Of a DNA stretch of 7,785 nucleotides, positions 1 through 4,254 are shown in pieces. The stretch lies in the NCBI GenBank assembly GCA_030614645.1, contig JAUWTR010000058.1, positions 1-7,785 of the forward strand, read 5' to 3'. The notes beneath the pieces are model-generated. The model saw only the letters and a program-made list of their open reading frames with translations. It was not told where the DNA came from and made no database searches. The position numbers and the translations under genes were made by a program. The stretch is from Candidatus Aminicenantota bacterium (lineage in GTDB: Bacteria > Acidobacteriota > Aminicenantia > Aminicenantales > Aminicenantaceae). How positions within the stretch are numbered: the first letter of the stretch is position 1; the number at the start of each line of letters is the position of its first letter.

Positions 1-257
1 TCTGGGATTATTCATAAAAAATGTCGATATATATGATACATCTTTTTTAAATAGTATTTTACTTTGACTCTTATAATGATTCAATTTACTGTTTCGTTCA
101 CAATATAATCTTTATTTGTAATCGACATTTTTTACTCTCCGAGCAAGCCGATCTTACCGCATCTACTTCGTTACAGGCTATTTGCGGTGGAGTGCCCACA
201 GCTTCATACCCTGTGCCTCCTATCTGCGGCAACCTCGACTCGTGAATAACCCAGGCT
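1..257. mobile_element. Non-coding inverted-repeat (MITE-like) element 1
   Basis: No plausible gene is seen in this stretch. Its two ends are inverted copies of one motif: TCTGGGATTATTCAT at 1-15, and, read on the minus strand from 257, AGCCTGGGTTATTCAC. Inside the left end, a 14-base arm at 15-28 (TAAAAAATGTCGAT) is perfectly complementary to 121-134. The interval 29-120 is very AT-rich, while 140-257 is markedly GC-richer and has local foldbacks (ACCGCA 156-161 with TGCGGT 183-188; CACAG 197-201 with CTGTG 211-215, flanked by GGAG 189-192 and CTCC 217-220). Similar ends plus lack of coding capacity suggest a miniature transposable or other dispersed palindromic element. The left end lies at the window edge, so the true boundary is uncertain, and 1-134 and 140-257 could be two separate units. 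Confidence 0.4.
214..257 (-). repeat. 44-base dispersed repeat, left copy
   Basis: Read on the minus strand from 257, this segment aligns without gaps to 7742-7785 at 38 of 44 positions. It begins with the AGCCTGG(G/A)TTATTCAC motif and continues through CGAGTCGAGGTTGCCG. The two copies are in opposite orientation and point away from the genes between them. The left copy is also the right end of the non-coding element at 1-257. Confidence 0.75.
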
Positions 258-275
258 AGCCTTAATTATTCACGA
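240..275. repeat. 36-base palindrome where two repeat ends abut
   Basis: Two copies of the dispersed end motif meet head to head here. The outer arms TCGTGAATAA (240-249) and TTATTCACGA (266-275) are perfectly complementary. The centre AGGCT (253-257) / AGCCT (258-262) is also complementary; only ccc/taa at 250-252 and 263-265 do not pair. The symmetry axis falls between 257 and 258, which is why I place the border of two adjacent elements there. Confidence 0.8.
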
Positions 276-468
276 AATGAAATTCTGATGTGGCTGAGCT
301 TGGTTTAGTTTTTTAGCGGATTTAAGCTGGGTCGGGGTCTCTCCGCCCGCAACGTAAGGGACCCATTGGGGGATGGGTGAATAGAGGACGGAGACACCCC
401 GACTCAGCTTCCCATTTGCAGGAAGCAGCGCTACTCCTAAATTTCATCTTTTATGAATAATTCAGGCT
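258..468. mobile_element. Non-coding inverted-repeat (MITE-like) element 2, strongly structured
   Basis: This 211-base gene-free unit is bounded by imperfect terminal inverted repeats: AGCCTTAATTATTCAC at 258-273 and, on the minus strand from 468, AGCCTGAATTATTCAT. Complementarity resumes inward (ATGAAATT 277-284 with AATTTCAT 440-447). A TA dinucleotide occurs at both borders (257-258 and 468-469), which would fit a TA target but could equally be part of the repeat. The interior is GC-rich and folds into a long stem (324-345 with 389-410). No transposase is present, so movement would need an enzyme supplied from elsewhere. It sits just beyond the end of the thioredoxin-like gene and could also act as the 3' boundary of that operon. 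It may be a non-mobile palindromic repeat or a structured RNA gene instead. Confidence 0.5.
324..410. other. Long stem with internal hairpin (possible structured RNA)
   Basis: Bases 324-345 pair with 389-410 over 22 positions, with one G-T wobble (330/404) and one C-C mismatch (339/395), the rest Watson-Crick. The enclosed loop contains a second hairpin, ACCCAT (361-366) with ATGGGT (373-378). An alternative hairpin, GCTTCC (407-412) with GGAAGC (421-426), would compete with the base of the main stem. No uridine run follows on either strand, so it is not a standard intrinsic terminator. Whether it is transcribed cannot be told from the sequence. Confidence 0.6.
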
Positions 469-500
469 AAGTAAATGGAAAATTGCAACCCGAAAAAGAC

Positions 501-983
501 TCAAATGCCGATCGTTTTATGGATTTCTGCAATCTGTTCACGGCTGAGAGGAAAAATATAGCGTTTGATCTCCTGAGCTTCTCCTTTTAAAATCACTACA
601 GTCGTTCCCTTACCAGCCAGAGAACTAAATATGCGGGAACGGTCAACCAGGATCGGAAACCTCACTCTATTGGCCTTTCTGAAACCGCGTATTTTTTTCT
701 CCACGATCTTAATTGCAATATCTTCAGATTCAAATCCTATATTACCTTCAAAAATAACAACACCCCAAACATACTGGTCTTGAAATTGATGAGGAAGTGA
801 ATAACAGAACTGCAGAAATGATTCAAGACAAGAAAAACACATAAAATCTCCAAAATCAATTATTAAAAGTAATTGGACTCTGGCAGGTTCCTCCTGCCTG
901 TTTTCTGAATTTTCTGAAAAGGAAGTTGTGATTTGAAAAAGGATCATCACAAGGATCAAACTTGTAGCCTTAAAGTATTTCAA
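501..983 (-). CDS. Exported thioredoxin-fold (redoxin-like) protein with CFSC motif
   Basis: This 160-residue protein begins with a signal peptide: K2/K5, then a hydrophobic stretch at about 7-20 ending near TTSFS (19-23). The mature part has a thioredoxin-like pattern: strand LLLIIDF (38-44), a redox-type C49-F-S-C52 followed by a helix with a third cysteine, C60, strand YVWGVVIF (71-78), then FPILVD (109-114) and TTVVILKG (127-134). In TlpA/AhpC-like families the residue before the TT-strand is normally a cis-proline; here it is G126. It would act outside the cytoplasm, perhaps on disulfides of exported proteins, but the substrate is unknown. The start is TTG, chosen because an AAAGGAG site lies 8 bases upstream and the signal peptide begins there. 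It is the last gene of the minus-strand operon, 54 bases after the propeller lipoprotein. A non-catalytic redoxin relative is possible. Confidence 0.65.
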   Translation of the reverse strand: MKYFKATSLILVMILFQITTSFSENSENRQEEPARVQLLLIIDFGDFMCFSCLESFLQFCYSLPHQFQDQYVWGVVIFEGNIGFESEDIAIKIVEKKIRGFRKANRVRFPILVDRSRIFSSLAGKGTTVVILKGEAQEIKRYIFPLSREQIAEIHKTIGI

Positions 984-991
984 AATTATCG

Positions 992-998
992 CTCCTTT
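992..998 (-). promoter_or_regulatory. Ribosome binding site of the thioredoxin-like gene (TTG start)
   Basis: The minus strand reads AAAGGAG here, 8 bases before the TTG at 983-981. It supports that rare start codon; no ATG close by has a comparable site. Confidence 0.7.
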
Positions 999-1010
999 TA
1001 TTGTATCTTT

Positions 1011-1028
1011 AGCCTGGATTATTCATGA
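1011..1028 (+). repeat. Solo copy of the dispersed 16-base end motif
   Basis: AGCCTGGATTATTCAT followed by GA, in the same orientation as the copies at 1, 258 and 7742. It lies in the 54-base gap between the stop codon of the propeller gene (1038) and the start of the thioredoxin-like gene (983), so a transcript of the operon would contain it. No partner end is seen nearby, which suggests a single-ended relic or a site that is functional by itself. Confidence 0.6.
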
Positions 1029-1037
1029 TAGGTCAGG

Positions 1038-2003
1038 TTAGATTGTTTTTAAATGAAGTTTGAATTTTTTTAAAGTGACTCCGGAATTGGCGCGGGCATA
1101 AAGATTATCCCGGCTGTCAAAATAAATGAGATGACTATCTTCAGCCAGGGTAAATGTAGTTAGATGTTCCCCTTCCTGATTTAAAACATACACATCCCGG
1201 CCTTTATTTTTTGACAAATCCCCGCCAAGCACATAAAGTCGCCCCAAACTATCCTGAACTATAGTTTTGTATATGACCTGGGCAGGAAGATTTAATCCTC
1301 TAATCATCTTTTTCTCTGCTTTTTTTCTATCTAAAAGATTCCGGGTCCATATTTTGTTTCCCTCAGCATCATATTTTTCGATCCGGTCCTGGAATGTATA
1401 AGCCAGGTATACATTGTTGTCTGCATCAATCTCCATATTTACCTGGCCCATCATCACATTTTTATCTTTAGTCATATAATTGAACTTTCGCAGGACCTGC
1501 CCTGCTTCATTTATAAAATATATGCTTCCTTTCGTCAGAACAGAAAGATATGTAACTGCAATACATTCATCAGAAATAGCCTTAAATCCGGATATATAAC
1601 GCCTGCTGGGAATCTTCCTTAAAAAATTAAGGTCCTTATCAAAAACCATAATGCCAAGCTCATATTGATCCTTAACATAAATTCGCTCTAGGGAGCAGGA
1701 AAGGGCCAGAGGAGCTAAAAACTCCCCTGGGCCCTCCCCTTTCCCACCGGCCTTTTTTAAAAGCCGTCCGGACGGATCGAATTTTTTTAACGAGTAATCC
1801 ATCATATCAGTCACATAGATATTCCCATCATCATCAGCAGCGACTCCTGACCACATAAAGATATCATCATCATCAATGCTCCCGATACTCAACACTTCTT
1901 CCAGCTCAACCTGGCCCAGCTTGCCTTCACCTTTTTTCTGAGGCTGACATCCGATCATCAACCCCAAAACAACAATAAATAATGTACAGTTCTTAATTTT
2001 CAT
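1038..2003 (-). CDS. Six-bladed beta-propeller lipoprotein
   Basis: From ATG at 2003 this is a 321-residue protein. A longer frame opens upstream at 2099, but it overlaps the preceding gene, has no signal peptide, and lacks the AAGG site found 8 bases before 2003. The N terminus is a lipoprotein signal: K2/K4, hydrophobic 6-17, lipobox M-I-G-C19, so the mature protein should be lipid-anchored with Q20 next to the cysteine. The rest is beta-propeller with NHL-like blade motifs: GVAADDDGNIYVTD (53-66) then KKFDPSGRLL (73-82), the loop GGKGEGPGEF (86-95), MEIDADNNVYLAY (190-202) with IEKYDAEGNKIW (208-219), and DSLGRLYVLGG (251-261). Such propellers bind proteins, peptides or glycans; no catalytic motif is visible. 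It follows the two cysteine-patterned small proteins by 49 bases and precedes a thioredoxin-like gene, so it may hold, display or sense those peptides. That role is inference. Confidence 0.87.
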   Translation of the reverse strand: MKIKNCTLFIVVLGLMIGCQPQKKGEGKLGQVELEEVLSIGSIDDDDIFMWSGVAADDDGNIYVTDMMDYSLKKFDPSGRLLKKAGGKGEGPGEFLAPLALSCSLERIYVKDQYELGIMVFDKDLNFLRKIPSRRYISGFKAISDECIAVTYLSVLTKGSIYFINEAGQVLRKFNYMTKDKNVMMGQVNMEIDADNNVYLAYTFQDRIEKYDAEGNKIWTRNLLDRKKAEKKMIRGLNLPAQVIYKTIVQDSLGRLYVLGGDLSKNKGRDVYVLNQEGEHLTTFTLAEDSHLIYFDSRDNLYARANSGVTLKKFKLHLKTI

Positions 2004-2052
2004 TTTATTTACCTTATGTGAATGACGGCTGCTGTTATCATTTTTCTCGCTT

Positions 2053-2268
2053 CTATTTTTTTTCAATATATTTGATGCAAAACAGATATCCAGTTCCACA
2101 ATATATAAAATTCATACCATATATCGAAGATATAAAGGTATTCATACAGAGTTTAAACGCTTTTTCACATGAACCAGCTTCAAGCATTGGAGCTCCATAG
2201 GTAACAAATAAAGCAAGAAACAAAATGGTTATCACAAATACTTTTTTATTTTTGATAATATTCCTCAC
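2053..2268 (-). CDS. Small exported C-x6-C ... C-x6-C protein (peptide 2)
   Basis: This 71-residue protein belongs to no family I recognise. It has a basic N terminus (R2, K6, K8, K9), a hydrophobic segment at about 10-25 and a small-residue region APMLEAGS (26-33) where a signal peptidase could cut. The mature part would be about 38-45 residues with exactly four cysteines: C34-x6-C41, 15 residues, C57-x6-C64, ending in basic IEKK. It shares G-x-C-E-K-A-x3-C and C-x2-G-Y-x2-C with the 83-residue protein encoded just upstream, so the two are paralogs. The start is GTG, fixed by a perfect AAGGAGG five bases upstream, which predicts strong translation. Spacing is 49 bases on each side. A helical hairpin closed by two disulfides is a plausible fold; function (signal, bacteriocin-like or structural peptide) is unknown. 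Confidence 0.78.
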   Translation of the reverse strand: MRNIIKNKKVFVITILFLALFVTYGAPMLEAGSCEKAFKLCMNTFISSIYGMNFIYCGTGYLFCIKYIEKK

Positions 2269-2273
2269 AATTT

Positions 2274-2280
2274 CCTCCTT
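2274..2280 (-). promoter_or_regulatory. Perfect ribosome binding site deciding the GTG start of peptide 2
   Basis: The minus strand reads AAGGAGG, five bases before GTG at 2268-2266. The sister gene has the identical site and spacing (2575-2581), which supports both starts and suggests high expression of both peptides. Confidence 0.85.
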
Positions 2281-2291
2281 ATCTATATTTT

Positions 2292-2320
2292 TGAATAGTT
2301 CATAGTACTTGTACTATTCA
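2292..2320 (-). repeat. Intercistronic hairpin between the two peptide genes
   Basis: Two alternative palindromes overlap. TGAATAGT (2292-2299) pairs with ACTATTCA (2313-2320), which contains the TGA stop of the 83-residue gene. ATAGTA (2302-2307) pairs with TACTAT (2312-2317) around a 4-base loop. It is AU-rich and has no U-run after it, so it does not look like a terminator. It may affect mRNA processing or the relative translation of the two peptides. Confidence 0.5.
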
Positions 2321-2569
2321 CGCTTTCTGATAATAAGCTAAACACCAGGAATAACCCGATAAACATGCGGTAGCACCCGCTGCAACTGTTGCTGGAGCCA
2401 ATATTGCTCCAATAATACCGGGAAAAATTAAACTAGCTCCACATCTTGCCAGTGCCTTCTCGCATACTCCGCCGGACAAATAGTTGGGAGCAGCAGCCAT
2501 AGCAATAATACATAAGACAAGGACAGTCACTCCGAGTTTCTTTTGGATTGATTTTTTGTTTTTATTCAT
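2318..2569 (-). CDS. Small exported C-x6-C ... C-x6-C protein (peptide 1)
   Basis: This 83-residue protein is the first of two paralogs. It has a strongly basic N terminus (K3, K5, K6, K10, K11), a hydrophobic segment at about 13-27 and AAAPNYLSGG (25-34) as a possible cleavage region. The predicted mature part has four cysteines, C36-x6-C43 and C69-x6-C76 separated by 25 residues; a fifth, C20, lies inside the signal segment. The loop between the pairs (44-68) is rich in Gly, Ala, Ile and Pro and could enter a membrane, which leaves a bacteriocin-like or pore-like role open. It shares G-x-C-E-K-A-x3-C and C-x2-G-Y-x2-C with peptide 2. The ATG start has AAGGAGG five bases upstream. It lies 175 bases after the gltX stop and 49 bases before peptide 2. 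The function is unknown; reality as a gene rests on the paralogy, signal-like N terminus and ribosome site. Confidence 0.8.
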   Translation of the reverse strand: MNKNKKSIQKKLGVTVLVLCIIAMAAAPNYLSGGVCEKALARCGASLIFPGIIGAILAPATVAAGATACLSGYSWCLAYYQKA

Positions 2570-2686
2570 TTAAACCTCCTTATATCTAAATCAATTGCAA
2601 CTTCTATGCCATCAGATATAATTTTAATAATACAATCTTAAATTGCTGATAACATTGGAGCTACAAAGCTTTATTCTAAGGATGGG

Positions 2687-2726
2687 ATATATAAGATAAG
2701 GTCAGATGTTTACTAAAGTTTACTAA
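2687..2726 (-). promoter_or_regulatory. Tandem direct repeat with weak candidate promoter for the peptide operon
   Basis: GTTTACTAA occurs at 2708-2716 and again at 2718-2726, a 10-base period of about one helical turn (TTAGTAAAC twice on the minus strand). The proximal copy would supply a poor -35 (TTAGTA, 2716-2711), 17 bases from a -10-like TATATA (2693-2688). The transcript leader for peptide 1 would then be about 110 bases. An activator binding the tandem repeats could compensate for the weak -35. Read-through from gltX is the alternative. Confidence 0.25.
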
Positions 2727-2744
2727 CTGAAAGTTCTAAGGAAA

Positions 2745-4064
2745 CTACTGTTTACTGGATTTGCTTACAGAATCAAAAGCCGCCAAGCGCTCAATGGTTT
2801 TTTCCTTCCCCATGATCTCAAGAACATCAAAAATTCCCGGGCTTACTCTAGTTCCCAGGAGCAGAACCCGAGCTGCATGTATCAGCAAAGCAGGTTTGAT
2901 TCCTTCTTTTTCAGCCCGGCGACGTAAAGCCTTTTCCAGCGGTAACGCTTTAAAGCTTTCCAATCCTATAAGATCATCATTAAACCGAGCGAGCAATTCT
3001 CCTAAGCGCTCATCCTTGAGATATTTATTTACAGCTTTACTTTCATAGGGAAAATCATCTGAAATAAAAGGCAAAGCTCTGTCAGAAAAATCTTCAATCC
3101 TCCGGCTGCGCTCTTTTAGAAGTCTTATCAGCTTTAGAAACCAGGGCCGCTTTTCAGTCTCCAAGGCTTGCTGCCATAGCCCTTTTTCCTTTAGCACTGC
3201 CTTTACCAAAGGAAAAAGCTCCTCAGCACTTTTATCTGAAATAAGCCGGCCATTAATCCACTCCAATTTGGAAATATCAAAAACCGGGCTGCCCTGGCTG
3301 CTTTTATCCAGATAAAATTTCTCAATAATTTCACCTCTGGAATAAATCCTCTCCTCCCCCGGATCCCAACTCATCTGGGCCAGATAATTAAATAAAGCCA
3401 GAGGTAATATCCCCATGTCCCGGAACTGAAGTACAGAGGTAACTCCATGTCTTTTACTCAATTTTTTCTTATCGGGTCCAAAAATTAGTGACTGATGAGC
3501 AAATTCCGGCGGAGAAGCGCATAAAGCACGGTAGAGTAAAATCTGTTTGGGGGTATTCGATATATGGTCGTCCCCCCGGATTACATGGGTTATCCCCAGG
3601 TCGATATCATCCACCACAACAGAAAGATGGTAGGTAGGAAAGCCATTACTGCGGAGCAAAACAAAATCTTCGATATTTTTACTTTTAACAGTTATAGGGC
3701 CATGGATAAGATCTTTATAAAACACATCCTCATCAGGCACTTTAAACCTGACTGCTTTGGATCTTCCTTCTGAACAGTAATAGGCAGCCCCTTTTTTTAC
3801 CAGTTCTGCTGCTTTTTCTTGATAAAGCTTTATTCTTTGTGATTGAAATACGGGTTTTTCGTCCCAATCAAGACCCAGCCACTTCAATCCTGCTAAAATT
3901 CCCGCTGTCATTTCCTCTGAAGACCGTTCAAAATCTGTATCTTCGATGCGAAGAATAAAGCTTCCCCCATGATGTCTTGCGAATAACCAATTATAGATGG
4001 CTGTCCTGGCAGCACCGATATGGAGATGCCCTGTCGGGCTAGGGGCAAACCTTACTCTTACCAT
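2745..4064 (-). CDS. gltX: Glutamyl-tRNA synthetase
   Basis: This cytoplasmic class I aminoacyl-tRNA synthetase charges tRNA with glutamate using ATP. Over 439 residues the family landmarks are clear: VRVRFAPSPTG (2-12) leading into the HIGH-type motif H15-I-G-A, then FILRIEDTD (36-44), the active-site stretch GFPTYHLSVVVDD (141-153) with IRGDDHISNTPKQ (162-174), and the KMSKS-type loop K201-L-S-K-R205. The C-terminal, mostly helical anticodon-binding part runs from about 275. It is shorter than the usual 460-500 residues. The difference is concentrated after AYYC97, where many bacterial enzymes have a Cys-rich segment of some 40 residues; here it jumps almost directly to VRFKVP (105-110). 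The ATG start fits because the family begins right at this motif, although its ribosome site (GAG) is weak. I cannot tell whether it also charges tRNA-Gln. Divergent from the diguanylate cyclase gene. Confidence 0.97.
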   Translation of the reverse strand: MVRVRFAPSPTGHLHIGAARTAIYNWLFARHHGGSFILRIEDTDFERSSEEMTAGILAGLKWLGLDWDEKPVFQSQRIKLYQEKAAELVKKGAAYYCSEGRSKAVRFKVPDEDVFYKDLIHGPITVKSKNIEDFVLLRSNGFPTYHLSVVVDDIDLGITHVIRGDDHISNTPKQILLYRALCASPPEFAHQSLIFGPDKKKLSKRHGVTSVLQFRDMGILPLALFNYLAQMSWDPGEERIYSRGEIIEKFYLDKSSQGSPVFDISKLEWINGRLISDKSAEELFPLVKAVLKEKGLWQQALETEKRPWFLKLIRLLKERSRRIEDFSDRALPFISDDFPYESKAVNKYLKDERLGELLARFNDDLIGLESFKALPLEKALRRRAEKEGIKPALLIHAARVLLLGTRVSPGIFDVLEIMGKEKTIERLAAFDSVSKSSKQ

Positions 4065-4077
4065 TTTCTCAATAGGA

Positions 4078-4086
4078 AATATAGCA
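4078..4086 (-). promoter_or_regulatory. Candidate extended -10 promoter for gltX
   Basis: On the minus strand TGCTATATT reads as an extended -10 (TG-n-TATATT) whose last base is 13 bases before the gltX ATG. The leader would be only about 6 bases, in keeping with the poor ribosome site. No good -35 is correctly spaced; a nearby TTGACA is only 6 bases away. Low confidence. Confidence 0.3.
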
Positions 4087-4176
4087 CAATGTCAATTGTT
4101 AAGGGAAGAAAAAATGGGGATAACTCCATCACAATTTACCATTTACAGGTTTTTTCCAATAAATTTAAATTAATCA

Positions 4177-4205
4177 TTGACTCATCATAAAAAAAGTAAT
4201 ATAAA
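4177..4205 (+). promoter_or_regulatory. Sigma-70-type promoter for the diguanylate cyclase gene
   Basis: TTGACT (4177-4182), a 17-base spacer and TATAAA (4200-4205) give near-consensus boxes at ideal spacing. Transcription would start near 4212, leaving a leader of about 43 bases before the TTG start at 4255. Confidence 0.65.
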
Positions 4206-4241
4206 TTTATAGAGATCATACGAGGATACTTTAACCAAACC

Positions 4242-4245
4242 GAGG
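4242..4245 (+). promoter_or_regulatory. Ribosome binding site deciding the TTG start of the cyclase gene
   Basis: GAGG lies 9 bases before TTG at 4255-4257. This is a moderate site, but the receiver-like domain begins only about a dozen residues later, so a much later start would cut the domain. Confidence 0.55.
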
Positions 4246-4254
4246 TTTAAAAGA

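Noticed and set aside
407..426. Intrinsic terminator for the minus-strand operon (GCTTCC/GGAAGC hairpin)
   Set aside because: The hairpin is good but no T-run follows it on either strand, and it lies about 75 bases past the stop codon within the repeat element.
1..470. A CRISPR array or tRNA in the repeat-rich left region
   Set aside because: Repeats are few, alternately oriented and unevenly spaced, and no cloverleaf with a T-loop-like segment could be made.
2004..2099. A longer N terminus for the propeller lipoprotein starting at 2099
   Set aside because: It would overlap the end of peptide 2, puts a polar 32-residue stretch before the lipoprotein signal, and ignores the ribosome site that precedes the ATG at 2003.
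2018..2200. Plus-strand frame of 60 codons opposite peptide 2 and the propeller start
   Set aside because: It is antisense to better-supported genes and has no ribosome site or family-like sequence.
2645..2670. A possible relic of a third peptide gene: the minus strand encodes F-V-A-P-M-L-S-A-I, resembling T-Y-G-A-P-M-L-E-A-G of peptide 2 (15 of 20 bases alike)
   Set aside because: Stops lie on both sides within ten codons, and neither the upstream signal segment nor the downstream cysteine region is recognisable, so chance is the simpler explanation.
2761..3773. Plus-strand frames of 95 and 69 codons opposite gltX
   Set aside because: They are antisense shadows of a highly conserved gene.
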